Positions 8,201 to 18,243 are shown, numbered from the stretch's first letter. The stretch: DNA of 61,269 bases from Phycisphaeraceae bacterium (GCA_020831765.1 JAFIFY010000192.1:1-61269), one strand, 5' to 3'. Numbers and translations: made by a program. Notes: generated by a model not told the origin, from the sequence alone.

Positions 8201-9793
8201 ATGGCCAAAGTGGAAAACTGGCTCTCGGCGATCGGCACGCGCCTGGCGATACTGGTCGCGTTCAGTCTTCTGCTGTTGGTTATCGGTCTGCTGGCATGGT
8301 GGCGAGGCCAGCCGCCGCCGGTCGAAGCCATCGCGGGCGAGGAGTATGAGCTTCCCGTGGTGGTGAGTCTGCCTCTGAACCGGGTGGCCCATCAGCCCAT
8401 TGAACGGTTCTACGGCATCCTCGAACCCGAGGCGGAACTGGAGATGCGCTTCAGTCTTCCGGGGCGGATCCACCGTTACGGCACTGTCCATGTCGAACGA
8501 CAGAACCCGGACTCCGCACACGGCCAGACCGAATTGGTCGAGCAGCCCCTGCGCGAGAGCGCCCGCGTTCGCAAGGGCCAGACCCTGGCATGGCTGGAGC
8601 CGCAGCGTTATGAAGTCGCGGTTCGCTCAGCGCAAGTGCGCGTCGAACAGGCCCAGGCCAACAAGGCCGAAGCGCAGGCCGTGACCGAGGAACGACGCGC
8701 TGCCGTGCTCAGCGCTCGGGTGCAACTGGCCGAGGCTGAATCCAATCGTGATCAGCAACGCCGCCTTCACGAGCGCAATGTCATCACGCAGGCGGAACTC
8801 GATCGACACGAACGCGCCTGGGAGCAGGCCGAGGCGATGTACCAGGCAGCGCAGGCGCTTCATCGGGCCGCGGAGTCCCGGCGTGACGCGGCCAACCATC
8901 AGCTCCACCTTGCGCGTGAAGCCTTGGAGGAGGCACGTATCCAGACCGAGGATGCGACGCTGGTCGCGCCATGGGATGGTGTCATCGCCGCGCTGCCCTA
9001 CCAGGTGGGCCAGAATGTCAGTCCGCGGGAAACCGTGATCCGCATGGTCTCCATGGACCGTGTAAAGCTGGTGTTGCAGGTGCCCCAGAGCCGGATCGCG
9101 GCGTTTGGCGATTCGATCGGTGGCGAGGTGGAAGTTCGGATCAGCGCGTTGGAATCCCGGGCAGCGCGGAATCCCCGATACAGCCGTGATGCGCGGCCGC
9201 GCATGGGCAGGGTGGCGATGGTCCAGCCCGCCGCCGATCCGGTGACGCGGCTCTTCCGTGTCGAGATCGAACTGGACAACACCGATGGCTCTCTGGCCCC
9301 GGGCATGATGGCCCAGGCGCATCTGCCCGGCGATACGGTGCAGGCGGTCCGCCTGCCGCTTGAAGCCGTGCGCTATCGGGATCAGCAAGCATGGGCGTAT
9401 TTCATTCAACGCGGCGCCCGGATCGGCCTTCCGCTGGGGGCGATCGGGGCCGATCGCGACCTGGTCCTGGAGGACATCGATCTGGCCCGCGCGGTGAATC
9501 TTGATCGGCCGATCGAAGAGAATGATGCCGTGCTGGTCACTCATCTGCCGCGCAACATGCAAGGCGTGGTGGCCGGCCATCCACGCGATCTGACCGACGG
9601 GCGACCGGTTCGCACGATCGAGTTGCCGGAACTGACTGGCCAGGCCATGACCGGCTACATGCCCGACGCGATGATGGAGAAAGATGACCTTGGGGCAGGC
9701 GGTCATTCAGACGGCGAACCGGGCAGCGCCGGGGACGGTGCTTCTCCCGGCGGCGGGATCACTTCCGGGGGCGGGGGCGGGGGTGAGCGATGA
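8201..9793 (+). CDS. RND efflux periplasmic adaptor (HlyD/MFP family)
   Basis: Membrane-fusion protein of 530 residues linking an inner-membrane RND pump to an outer-membrane exit duct. An N-terminal anchor helix (about 12-32) is followed by split lipoyl/barrel-sandwich halves: KGQTLAWLEPQRYEV, and DATLVAPWDGVIAALPYQVGQ. A long coiled-coil hairpin lies between them (about 145-250). The C-terminal domain ends in a Gly-rich tail encoded by the TTCCGGGGG repeat. The stop overlaps the pump gene start (ATGA), so the two are translationally coupled. A TTG at 8195 is an alternative start. No outer-membrane factor gene is adjacent. Confidence 0.88.
   Translation: MAKVENWLSAIGTRLAILVAFSLLLLVIGLLAWWRGQPPPVEAIAGEEYELPVVVSLPLNRVAHQPIERFYGILEPEAELEMRFSLPGRIHRYGTVHVERQNPDSAHGQTELVEQPLRESARVRKGQTLAWLEPQRYEVAVRSAQVRVEQAQANKAEAQAVTEERRAAVLSARVQLAEAESNRDQQRRLHERNVITQAELDRHERAWEQAEAMYQAAQALHRAAESRRDAANHQLHLAREALEEARIQTEDATLVAPWDGVIAALPYQVGQNVSPRETVIRMVSMDRVKLVLQVPQSRIAAFGDSIGGEVEVRISALESRAARNPRYSRDARPRMGRVAMVQPAADPVTRLFRVEIELDNTDGSLAPGMMAQAHLPGDTVQAVRLPLEAVRYRDQQAWAYFIQRGARIGLPLGAIGADRDLVLEDIDLARAVNLDRPIEENDAVLVTHLPRNMQGVVAGHPRDLTDGRPVRTIELPELTGQAMTGYMPDAMMEKDDLGAGGHSDGEPGSAGDGASPGGGITSGGGGGGER
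9763..9783. repeat. TTCCGGGGG-type repeat at the adaptor gene 3' end
   Basis: TTCCGGGGG followed by CGGGGG units, located in the last codons of the adaptor gene and encoding a poly-Gly tail. The first 14 bases match the copy at 3682 exactly. Confidence 0.5.
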
Positions 9794-12700
9794 TGGGGTC
9801 TGGGCGCTTGCTGGCGCGGCCGCGGATCATTGTGCTGGTGGCGGTGTTGTGTGTGGCCACCGGCTGGGTGGCGATCACCACGTTGCCCAAGGAGCGCACG
9901 CCGCGCATCAAGCTGCCGGTGGTGCAGGTGCTGGTGGTGAATCCGGGCGCCGGTCCGGCCGTGAACGAGACCGAGATCATTCGGCCCATCGAGGAGGAAT
10001 CGGCGCGGCTGGGCGGGTTGAGGCGTCATGGGCGGGTGATGTCCCAGGCCACGGCCGACGCCGCGCTGGTTCAGTTCATCTTCGATGATCAAACCCGCAT
10101 CGAGGAGGCGAGGCGGGATGTGGAGAACCTGGTCAACCGTGTGCGTGGCCGGTTCCCTGAGCCGGCGCAGCGCAATCCCGGACCCACCATCAGCGAGATC
10201 GCCTTCGAGGATTGGCCGATCGTCCAGGTCTTTCTGGTCGGGGGGGACAGCGGCGATCATCGTCGCCGCGTGGCCGATTCACTGGCCCGGCGGTTGGAGG
10301 GTGTCGGGGGCGTTCAGAACGTGGGCCGATTCGGCGGCCTGGAGCCGGAAGTCCGCGTGGAAGTGCATCCGCATCTGATGGCCGGCTTCGGTCTGTCGTT
10401 TGATGATGTGGCCCACGCCCTGGTCACCGCCAATGATGCATCGCCCGGCGGCACGCTGGAACCGGGCGAGGGTTTCGATCTGGGCGTACGTCTGGGCGGT
10501 CGCCTGGCATCATTGGAAGAGATCGAGCAGGTCTCGTTTCCCATCGCCGGTGGTCGGGTGGTTCGGCTTGAGGACTTCGCGGATGTGCATGCCAACCACA
10601 AGCCGCGCCGCAGCATCGCACGTTACGACAGTCAGGATGCGGTGGTGCTGCTGATCCAGCCGGGACGGGATATCGATGTCCACCGCACAGCGCGTGAAGC
10701 TGAAGAGGTGGTGGCCGATTTCATCGCCGGGGGTCACGGACAGAATCTGGAGATCGGCGTCGTTCGATCGCAGGCCCGCGAGATCGAAGACATGCTGGGC
10801 CAGCTTGGGGCCAGCGCGATCTATGGCACGATGCTGGTGATGCTGCTGCTCTGGCTGGCGATGGGCTGGCGTAACGCATTGCTGGTGGGCATGAGCGTGC
10901 CCATGGCCTTGCTGGGCGCGGCGGCGCTGGGCTGGATGGCCAAACAGAGCTTCGCCCCGAACCTGGCGATCAACAACATGACCCTTTTCGGCACGATCCT
11001 GGTCATCGGGCTGGTCGTGGACGGTTGCATCATCGTGGCCGAGAACATCGATCGCCACCGGCAACTGGGCCGCAGCGCCTTCGAAGCGGCGTGTCGAGGC
11101 GTGGATGAAGTCGGCCCATCGCTGATCTCGGCCTATCTGACGACGTTCGCGGCGTTCGCGCCGATGTTTCTCATCCGCGGGGTGATGGGTGATTATCTGG
11201 AGCTTCTTCCCCTGGTGGTCATGCTGGCCCTGATCGCCGCATCCATGACCGATCACTACCTGTTGCCGATGTTGACGATGTACCTGGGCCGATCGCGGGC
11301 TCAAGGCAAGGAACGGGAGCGGCTGGAAGAGCAGATCGACCCGGAGCTTACGCCCGAGGTGATCGAAATCCGGGATGCCCGGCGTTTCGTCGAGCGCAGC
11401 CGCGCGGCGAGAATCTATGGCCGCGCCATGACCCTGGCACTTCGACACCGCTTCATGGTTCTGGGCATGGCCCTGGTGCTGATGCTGATCCCACTGGGAT
11501 TATTCGGGATGGGTGCGATCGGCATGGAGTTCTTCCCCGAGACCGATGTGCCGATCATCGAGGTCGATTTCGATCTGCCGCTGGGCTCATCGCTCGAGCA
11601 ACGGACCATCGCCGCGGCCGGAGTGCTGGAAGCGGCGGTCATGCGGGCGGTGCGGCATGAAGAGTGGCATCAACCGATCGGCGGCGGGCCGAGATTGCGG
11701 CCGGTGACAACGCTGGGCGATCCGGCAGCGCTAAGCACCAATCTGGATTTTGAAAGCGGCACCGGCCCGGAGTTCGGCAAAATCTATATCGAACTGGAAC
11801 TGGCCGAACACCGGCGACGGTCGGCATCGGAAATCCGTCGGGCGATCCGGGCGGAAATTCAACATCGGATGCGGTCGGACGCGAACCTGGCCGGGCTCCG
11901 CTACCGCGTCCACTCACCGTCGGAGGGGCCACCGGCAGGCTCAGCGTTGCTTGTCCGCGTGTTGGGGCAGGATGAGACAACCCTGGACACGCTGGCGCGA
12001 CGGGCTGAAGCGATCGAAGAAGCGCTGCGTCGCGTTCCGGGCGTCACCGGCATCAGCAACGATTTCCGCGTACGTCCGCAGCTTCGGGCCGCTCCGGATG
12101 TCGCGGTAAGCGGTTTGTATGGCGTGACGCGCCGGCAACTTGGCACTTCGGTCGCCTATCTGCTTGAAGGCGTGCGAGTCGGTGAAGTGGACTTCGGCGG
12201 CGATGAGATGCGCGATCTTCGGCTTCGTGCCGCGCCCGAGTTCCGGCGTACGCTCGAGGATATCCAGATCATGCCCATCCGCGCCCAATCCGGCGCGGTG
12301 GTCACGTTCGGCGATGTCGCTCAGCTTCACCGCACCGAGGAAGCCGACATCATCCGGCGCTACGACCGGCGGAGGGTGATCAATATCCGGGCTGACCTGA
12401 ACGAAGGCGTGCTAGCTGATGCGGTTCGCCTGGCGCTGCTGGAGCAGCTTGATCCAGGTGCCGCCGCCGCCATGAGCCGAACACCGGGCCGCGCCGGACG
12501 GATTCTCCACAGCGACAGCGAAGTGATCGTTGAGTTCGGCGGTGAAACGGAAGTGCGCGATGATGCGGTGGCTGACTTGCAGATGGCACTGCTGCTGGCC
12601 ATGGGCGCGATGCTGCTCGTCCTGACGCTGCATTTCAATCGGTTCCTGCAACCGCTGATCGTGCTGCTGAGCGTGCCGCTGAGCCTGGTGGGCGTCTTTC

Positions 12701-13119
12701 TGGGCCTGATGATCTGCGGCATGGCGTTTTCGGTGGCGGCGCTGATCGGTGTCGTGGCGCTTGCCGGGATCGTGGTCAACGATTCGATCGTGCTGGTCAG
12801 TTTCATCAATCGAATGCGGGCCATGGGCCTGACGATCGAAGAAGCGGTCATCCGCGCGGGTCAACTCCGCTTGAGAGCCATCACCCTGACCACCATGACG
12901 ACCATCGGCGGGCTCCTGCCGCTGTCCTTGAACATTTCCGGCGGCGGAGAGTTCTGGCAACCCCTGACCATCACCATGATGTTCGGGCTCGCGGCGGCGA
13001 CCGTGCTGGAATTGCTCGTGATTCCCCTGCTCTGCTACATGACCGATCGAGCACCGGCCGCGCCTCAAAGCCAATCATCCCACACCGTCGCTCCGATCGA
13101 GCACGCTCAAGCCGCCTGA
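9790..13119 (+). CDS. RND efflux permease (AcrB/HAE-like)
   Basis: Proton-driven inner-membrane pump of 1109 residues, the normal length for the family. The N-terminal helix LLARPRIIVLVAVLCVATGW, two large periplasmic loops and two blocks of membrane helices are visible. Helix 4 reads IGLVVDGCIIVAENIDRH, with Asp-Gly where AcrB has the Asp-Asp pair. The helix 10 region reads GIVVNDSIVLVSFINRMR, with Asn where AcrB has its proton-relay Lys. Both are seen in other RND branches, so the pump need not be inactive, but drug specificity cannot be assigned. It starts within the adaptor stop codon (ATGA). Confidence 0.93.
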   Translation: MMGSGRLLARPRIIVLVAVLCVATGWVAITTLPKERTPRIKLPVVQVLVVNPGAGPAVNETEIIRPIEEESARLGGLRRHGRVMSQATADAALVQFIFDDQTRIEEARRDVENLVNRVRGRFPEPAQRNPGPTISEIAFEDWPIVQVFLVGGDSGDHRRRVADSLARRLEGVGGVQNVGRFGGLEPEVRVEVHPHLMAGFGLSFDDVAHALVTANDASPGGTLEPGEGFDLGVRLGGRLASLEEIEQVSFPIAGGRVVRLEDFADVHANHKPRRSIARYDSQDAVVLLIQPGRDIDVHRTAREAEEVVADFIAGGHGQNLEIGVVRSQAREIEDMLGQLGASAIYGTMLVMLLLWLAMGWRNALLVGMSVPMALLGAAALGWMAKQSFAPNLAINNMTLFGTILVIGLVVDGCIIVAENIDRHRQLGRSAFEAACRGVDEVGPSLISAYLTTFAAFAPMFLIRGVMGDYLELLPLVVMLALIAASMTDHYLLPMLTMYLGRSRAQGKERERLEEQIDPELTPEVIEIRDARRFVERSRAARIYGRAMTLALRHRFMVLGMALVLMLIPLGLFGMGAIGMEFFPETDVPIIEVDFDLPLGSSLEQRTIAAAGVLEAAVMRAVRHEEWHQPIGGGPRLRPVTTLGDPAALSTNLDFESGTGPEFGKIYIELELAEHRRRSASEIRRAIRAEIQHRMRSDANLAGLRYRVHSPSEGPPAGSALLVRVLGQDETTLDTLARRAEAIEEALRRVPGVTGISNDFRVRPQLRAAPDVAVSGLYGVTRRQLGTSVAYLLEGVRVGEVDFGGDEMRDLRLRAAPEFRRTLEDIQIMPIRAQSGAVVTFGDVAQLHRTEEADIIRRYDRRRVINIRADLNEGVLADAVRLALLEQLDPGAAAAMSRTPGRAGRILHSDSEVIVEFGGETEVRDDAVADLQMALLLAMGAMLLVLTLHFNRFLQPLIVLLSVPLSLVGVFLGLMICGMAFSVAALIGVVALAGIVVNDSIVLVSFINRMRAMGLTIEEAVIRAGQLRLRAITLTTMTTIGGLLPLSLNISGGGEFWQPLTITMMFGLAAATVLELLVIPLLCYMTDRAPAAPQSQSSHTVAPIEHAQAA

Positions 13120-13258
13120 AGCGATCGCATCCCACGGAAAGCCTGATCCGGGGCTGACCATGCGATAATCCATCGCCTTGGACGTTCCACCCTACCGCAT
13201 CCAATCCGCGGCGATGGACGCCAGTGTCCACCCCTTGCCATCCTCGGAGAGCTCGCCC

Positions 13259-14899
13259 ATGCCAACCATCGCCAGAGTCTTACTGCCTGCCTTGTTAATG
13301 ATGGGGTTTTCGGCCGCGCCTGCATGGGCCGATCTGGTGTTCCAATATCGGCTCGAGGTTCCCGCCGGTGGTGAGCGGACGACCGAAGTGTTTCTCTGGA
13401 TCCCCCACGAAGCCGGGACCATTCGGGGCGCGGTCGTCGCGGGAATGACCTCGGCCGAACGGGAGCTGGTGAAAGATGCGGGTGTTCGCCAGGCATGTGC
13501 CGATCACCAACTGGCGATCGTGTTTTTCAAGTCCGGACTTGGGGCGGTGAACATCGAGCAGGTGCTTGGATCCCTTGCCGAGCTCTCGGGTTACTCGGAA
13601 CTGAAGGTCGCGCCGCTTCTGTTCATCGGACACTCGGCCGGTGGCCCGCAGGCCAAGAACGCGGCCGTGGCCATGGCGGACCGATGTTTCGGATTGATTC
13701 AATCGCGCGGCGGTGGGCCGTGGCATGGCGAGCATCAGGATCAGCCGCTTCCCCCGGTTCCCGAGGGCATTCCATGCCTGATGCTGGTCGGGCAGTTCGA
13801 TGAGTTCGGCGGCTGGATGCGGGATGAGGAAGGCAATGAACCGGCATGGGAGCAGCCTCGCGATGCGATGGTCCACTACCGCACGCGATATCCCGACAGC
13901 CTCCTGGCCATGATCGTCGAGCCCGGCGCCGGCCACTTCGCCGGCTCTCCGGTCAGCGCCCGGTTCGCGGCCATGTTCATCGCCAAGTCGGCTGAAAATG
14001 TGATTCCCCGGTCATGGGACCCGGCCTCCGGCCACGCTGCCCGACTCCATCGACCCAAAGTCGAAAGCGGCTGGCTGACGCCATTGAATCTACGCGATGC
14101 CGATCGGCCCGCGCCCGCACCGTTCGAGGATTACACCGGACCACGCAGCGCGGCCAACTGGCATTTCGACCGCGAATTCGCCGAGGCCGCCGCGCAACTT
14201 CATGCCCAAATGGGACGCAAGGACCAGTTCATTCGGTGGAACGAACGATACTGGGTCGATGCCGGTGTTCGCTACTACTTCCACGGCTTCAATTGGATTG
14301 ATGATGGGCAGAGCTTCCGGCTGCGATTCGAATACGCCGATCGTTACCCCACCCAGCACAACAACCAGGGGCCGCGTTGGGTCAGGGCCGGCGAACCGGT
14401 GGGCAACAGTGGGACGCCCATTCGGCTCAGGCGGGTCAACGGCCCGCTGATCGTCACCGGACCGGACACCATGCGCATCCACTACGATGCCCTGACGCCG
14501 GCCACCGAACATGTTCGGCCGACGTTTCTGGCCTACAGCGAAGGCGACGAAACCTATCGTCATACGGAAGTGGCGGGCATGTTCCCCCGTGGTTTTCGAG
14601 GGTTGACGCAGGGCCGGCAACAGATCATCGATTTTCCGCAGCCCCAGAATATGCGCATCGGCGATGCACCCCAAGCGCTCCATGCCACCAGCGATGCGGA
14701 CCTGCCCGTGGGCTATCACGTCTCCTTCGGCCCGGCCGTTGTCGAAGACGGTCGGTTGCGGATCGCCCAGGTGCCGCAACGAGCGAAGTTTCCCATCCGA
14801 ATCGGCATCATGGCCCATCAATTCGGCAGCGGGGTGGAACCGCACGTTCGCACGGCCGCGCCCGTCGAGCGGATCATCACGCTGCATGGTCCGCGCTGA
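13259..14899 (+). CDS. Secreted alpha/beta-hydrolase-like protein
   Basis: A 546-residue exported protein. A signal peptide spans residues 1-24 (ending SAAPAWA). The nucleophile elbow is LLFIGHSAGGPQAKNA, a GxSxG serine-hydrolase motif, and GAGHFAGS could hold the catalytic His. The domain resembles the PHB-depolymerase/esterase group. About 250 further residues, rich in Tyr/Trp, follow and match nothing I recognise. ATG 13259 is chosen because the signal peptide starts there and GGAG lies 9 nt upstream; the frame is also open from a TTG at 13178. No PEP-CTERM tail is present. Substrate unknown. Confidence 0.8.
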   Translation: MPTIARVLLPALLMMGFSAAPAWADLVFQYRLEVPAGGERTTEVFLWIPHEAGTIRGAVVAGMTSAERELVKDAGVRQACADHQLAIVFFKSGLGAVNIEQVLGSLAELSGYSELKVAPLLFIGHSAGGPQAKNAAVAMADRCFGLIQSRGGGPWHGEHQDQPLPPVPEGIPCLMLVGQFDEFGGWMRDEEGNEPAWEQPRDAMVHYRTRYPDSLLAMIVEPGAGHFAGSPVSARFAAMFIAKSAENVIPRSWDPASGHAARLHRPKVESGWLTPLNLRDADRPAPAPFEDYTGPRSAANWHFDREFAEAAAQLHAQMGRKDQFIRWNERYWVDAGVRYYFHGFNWIDDGQSFRLRFEYADRYPTQHNNQGPRWVRAGEPVGNSGTPIRLRRVNGPLIVTGPDTMRIHYDALTPATEHVRPTFLAYSEGDETYRHTEVAGMFPRGFRGLTQGRQQIIDFPQPQNMRIGDAPQALHATSDADLPVGYHVSFGPAVVEDGRLRIAQVPQRAKFPIRIGIMAHQFGSGVEPHVRTAAPVERIITLHGPR

Positions 14900-14966
14900 G
14901 CCCTGGCCGGGAGAGATCGGAAGCCGGGCGGCGGGGGCGGCGATGGATGGTCATGTCGCGGTGATG

Positions 14967-16688
14967 CTACGGAAGCATGAGTTGATCGATGAAGCACTCT
15001 TCGAAGCCGGGGTCGAGGTTCAGCTCGACAGTTTCGATGCGCCCGGCGATCGCGGCCAATTCATCCAGCAAGGCACAGTCAAGCAGCGTTACATAGGCGG
15101 CGGCAAGGGAGCCGTTGCCGATCACCTCCACCTGATCGGCACGAAAGCCGGGGAGCAGGCCGCAGGCGATGGCATGGTCAACGTTCAGATGCATGCCAAA
15201 CCCGCCGGCGAGATAGAGACGATCCACATCCGATGCCGTGATGTCTGCTCGGCGCATGAGGGTCAGGATGCCCGCCGCGATGGCCGCCTTGGCCGGCAGC
15301 AGGTGGGCGATATCGGCCTCGGTCAGGATGATGTCGCCGTCGGCTGTGGGCCTGCCGTGACCGCCCCGCTTCCGGGCCACGATCATCGCCAGTCCACCGG
15401 GCGTCTTATCGATCAGCCCCGCATCCAACGCATCGGTCAACTCATCATTGATCCGGCCGCGACGATCAAGCAAACCCGCGGCTCTGCCCTGGGCCAGGAG
15501 GTCAATGCATGCCGAGCCACACAAACCGATCGGGACCAGGCGCCCATCGCCGATCCGCTCGATTTCCAAGCTCCACGGCTGCTGGTGAATCACCACTCGA
15601 CTGATCGCTCCTTCGGTGGCCCGAACGCCGCACGTAAGCCTTCCGCCCTCGAACGCCGGCCCGGCGGCGGTCGCGCAGCCCAGGAGTCGATCGCCATGGC
15701 GAAGCACCACTTCCCCGTTGGTGCCGACATCGACCAGCATGGCCGTCCGGCCAGAATACGCCATCCCGCTGATCAGACAGTCGCCAACCAGATCAGCACC
15801 CAGGTAAGCAGCGCTTGAAGGCAGCAACCACACGGGCACATCGCCTTCGTGGATGCCCAGTTGCCGGGCGCTGATCTGCCGTTGGTCCAGGAACACCGGT
15901 TTGAACGGTGCGATCCCCAGTGGCGTCGGATCAACGCCCGCCAGCAGGTGGAGCATGGTGGTGTTGCCCGCGCAGGTTATCGCCTTGAGGCTTCCGGGGA
16001 TTGCGCCCGCCTCAGTCAGGGCCCTGGCGAGCATCGGCGCAAGCGTCTCTTTGATCAGAGCGCTTTGCAGCCGACCGGCGGCCTTCACATCCATCGCGCA
16101 AAGATTGATCCGGGTCAGGACATCATCGCCAAGATGCATCTGGCGGTTGAAATCGGTGGATCGGGCAACGATTCTTCCATCGGCAAGATCTACCAGGGCC
16201 AGCGCGACCGTGGTGGTACCGATATCGATCGCCGCGCCAAGCGCACCGGTGGTCGAAGCCACGATCGGGTCATGCCCGATGGGCACCAGCACGCTGAACT
16301 GATCAACCACTCGAGGGCGATGGGCCAGAACGGACCTTGCCGGCAGGCGCAATTCGACTTCACCCGCCGCATCCAACCCGGAGCCCCCGAAACCGCCATC
16401 ACTCCCGGAACGCCCAACAGCCCCGGAAAGCTGATGCCTGCAAGCTCGAAGCTGAACCGGTTGACCATCGGTCTGCGTCCACGTTGCCTGACTCTCATTC
16501 CAAAGGCGGCCCGAGACCAACTCGCACAGACATCCCTGGCACATATCGCGTCCGCCACACCGGGTGTTGAGCGGCAGCCCCTCGTGACGAAGCAACTGCG
16601 TCAATGGCTGCGATAATCGATCACCACTGACCTCGATCTTCAGCGATGTATCCGGAGCATGGACATGCAGGCGAACGCTCGGGCTCAT
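14967..16688 (-). CDS. RACo-type reductive activator of corrinoid proteins (ASKHA domain)
   Basis: A 573-residue protein. The N-terminal [2Fe-2S] ferredoxin domain has Cys44, Cys50, Cys53 and Cys83 in the CX5CX2CXnC arrangement (RCGGRDMCQGC; RACRHQ). From about residue 150 an ASKHA/actin-like ATPase fold follows: GAAIDIGTTTVALALVDL, LVDVGTNGEVVL, LYLAGGFGMHLN. This is the architecture of RACo/RamA proteins, which use ATP to drive reduction of inactive Co(II) corrinoid back to Co(I). It begins inside the last codon of the DUF1638 gene (ATGA overlap). The divergent corrinoid protein is the obvious client. Confidence 0.9.
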   Translation of the reverse strand: MSPSVRLHVHAPDTSLKIEVSGDRLSQPLTQLLRHEGLPLNTRCGGRDMCQGCLCELVSGRLWNESQATWTQTDGQPVQLRACRHQLSGAVGRSGSDGGFGGSGLDAAGEVELRLPARSVLAHRPRVVDQFSVLVPIGHDPIVASTTGALGAAIDIGTTTVALALVDLADGRIVARSTDFNRQMHLGDDVLTRINLCAMDVKAAGRLQSALIKETLAPMLARALTEAGAIPGSLKAITCAGNTTMLHLLAGVDPTPLGIAPFKPVFLDQRQISARQLGIHEGDVPVWLLPSSAAYLGADLVGDCLISGMAYSGRTAMLVDVGTNGEVVLRHGDRLLGCATAAGPAFEGGRLTCGVRATEGAISRVVIHQQPWSLEIERIGDGRLVPIGLCGSACIDLLAQGRAAGLLDRRGRINDELTDALDAGLIDKTPGGLAMIVARKRGGHGRPTADGDIILTEADIAHLLPAKAAIAAGILTLMRRADITASDVDRLYLAGGFGMHLNVDHAIACGLLPGFRADQVEVIGNGSLAAAYVTLLDCALLDELAAIAGRIETVELNLDPGFEECFIDQLMLP

Positions 16689-17482
16689 GGCGCGGCCACT
16701 CCATCCGGTTCACCCCCGATGTTCTGCCCATCGATGGTGACGGCCGTGAGAATGTTTTCATCACCGGTCATCTCGATCGCCTGCCCCGGCTCGACGATCA
16801 CGAAGCGGTCTTGATCCCAACGGCCGGCCAGGAGATCGAGCAGAAGCTCTCGATCGCCGCGCAACCGTTCGAACGACCAGTTCAGCCACCTGGCACATTG
16901 GCGCGTTTGCTCGATGCCTGCTTCGATCGCCCCGCAACCCATGTCCACCCAGGCGGCGTTCCGGTATGAGCGATACCAGCTCTGCTCGGTTTCCATGAGG
17001 TATTGGGCGTTATCCGGTCCGTATTGCGCTGTATAGCGTTCGGCGAGTTGGCGATATCGCTCCGGCCCGGGCGGCAGATGGCAGCGATTCCAGCCCGGCG
17101 AATACCAGTAAGTGCCCGGATGCTCTCGCACATACCGGTCATACCGATCCCGTGAGCCCAGCAGGATGGTGATGCAGTCATGGGCGCGTGGCATCGCCAG
17201 CCTGCATCGCCGGGGAGAGATGCCCGCCAATCCACCGCTGCACAGGCCGTAGACCAGGGCAATCCGGGTAATCCCCGGCTGCGCTTCGAGCGTCTGGACC
17301 GCTTCCTGAAGCACCGATCGTAACCTGGCCGGCTCATTGTGCAGGCCCTGCTCCATAAACGTAATCACTTTATTTTCAGACTCTTGAGACAACGCAAACT
17401 CGACCTCGTCCCGCAGGACATCGCAGGCGATGACGCCAAGGCCGGAATATGATGCTGCGGTGGCCGCGATGTTCGGGCTCAT
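16685..17482 (-). CDS. DUF1638 family protein
   Basis: A 265-residue cytosolic protein of the DUF1638 family. Typical stretches are LGVIACDVLRDEVEFAL, RIALVYGLCSGGLAGI, MPRAHDCITILLGSRDRY and QSWYRSYRNAAWVDMG. The conserved Cys residues and the PRAHDC motif suggest a metal or corrinoid-linked role. The biochemical function is not known to me. Such genes are often found beside corrinoid methyltransferases. It leads the two-gene leftward operon with the RACo-like gene and diverges from the corrinoid protein gene, sharing a 128-bp promoter region. Confidence 0.82.
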   Translation of the reverse strand: MSPNIAATAASYSGLGVIACDVLRDEVEFALSQESENKVITFMEQGLHNEPARLRSVLQEAVQTLEAQPGITRIALVYGLCSGGLAGISPRRCRLAMPRAHDCITILLGSRDRYDRYVREHPGTYWYSPGWNRCHLPPGPERYRQLAERYTAQYGPDNAQYLMETEQSWYRSYRNAAWVDMGCGAIEAGIEQTRQCARWLNWSFERLRGDRELLLDLLAGRWDQDRFVIVEPGQAIEMTGDENILTAVTIDGQNIGGEPDGVAAP

Positions 17483-17574
17483 TGGCGTTTGCCCTGTTCT
17501 GGTGATCCGGGCGGGTGCTCAGGCAGGAAATCGGCATCCGTTTCGTTTGCCCGCCCGGCAATCATCGGATAAAA

Positions 17575-17588
17575 GTATACGCTTATAC
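17575..17588. promoter_or_regulatory. Inverted repeat GTATA-CGCT-TATAC between the divergent corrinoid operons
   Basis: Two 5-bp arms around a 4-bp spacer, 23 nt before the corrinoid protein start codon, in an AT-rich patch that could also hold a minus-10 box. It may be an operator or just promoter sequence. It is the only obvious symmetric element in the divergent region. Confidence 0.3.
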
Positions 17589-17610
17589 GCTCTCTGGAAA
17601 GGGATTCGCC

Positions 17611-18243
17611 ATGAAGACGCTCGAGCAACTCACCGAGGCCGTTGGGCGAGGCGATCGTGAAGCGGTGTCCAGCCTGATCGAATCCGCCATGATGCAGGAG
17701 ATCGGACCTAAGGCGATCCTCGATGCCCTCGTCGCCGGCATGGACGATATCGGGCGGCGATTCAAGGCCAACGAGGTGTTCGTCCCCGAAGTGCTCATCG
17801 CGGCCCGAGCCATGAAGACCGCCATGGCCAAGCTGGAACCGATTCTGTCCGAAGCCGGCATACGACCGGCCTTCACGGCGGTCATTGGCACGGTCGAGGG
17901 TGATCTTCATGACATTGGCAAGAACCTGGTGGCAATGATGTGGCGCGGGGCGAATTTCGATGTGATCGACCTGGGCACCAATGTATCGGCCCAACGCTTC
18001 GTTGTCGCCGCGCGTGAGCATAAGGCCTCGATCATCGGCCTCTCGGCTCTGCTGACCACGACCATGCCGGCCATGCGTCAAACCGTTCAAACGCTCCGCG
18101 AGGCTGATCTGAACGGAGCCAAGATCGTCATCGGCGGAGCGCCCATCACCCAGTCGTTCGCCGACCAGATCGGAGCCGATGGTTTTGCGCCCGATGCGGC
18201 CAGCGCTGTGGATAAAGTTCGGCAACTGGTCGGCGCAGCATAG
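17611..18243 (+). CDS. Methyltransferase corrinoid protein (MtaC/MtbC-like)
   Basis: A 210-residue two-domain cobamide carrier. Residues 1-85 form the helical cap domain (IGPKAILDALVAGMDDIGRRF, then FVPEVLIAARAMK). The Rossmann B12-binding domain follows, with the DxHxxG motif at Asp98, His100 and Gly103 (GDLHDIGKNLVAMM). His100 would be the lower cobalt ligand. GLSALLTTTMPAM and IVIGGAPI complete the site. ATG 17611 has GGAAAGG upstream and gives the usual start. It carries the methyl group between partner enzymes and heads the rightward operon with two UroD-family proteins and a homocysteine methyltransferase. Confidence 0.93.
   Translation: MKTLEQLTEAVGRGDREAVSSLIESAMMQEIGPKAILDALVAGMDDIGRRFKANEVFVPEVLIAARAMKTAMAKLEPILSEAGIRPAFTAVIGTVEGDLHDIGKNLVAMMWRGANFDVIDLGTNVSAQRFVVAAREHKASIIGLSALLTTTMPAMRQTVQTLREADLNGAKIVIGGAPITQSFADQIGADGFAPDAASAVDKVRQLVGAA

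Noticed and set aside
17483-17610. Cobalamin or SAM riboswitch upstream of the corrinoid operon
   Set aside because: The gap is too short for a cobalamin aptamer, and no B12-box-like or SAM-type core was seen.
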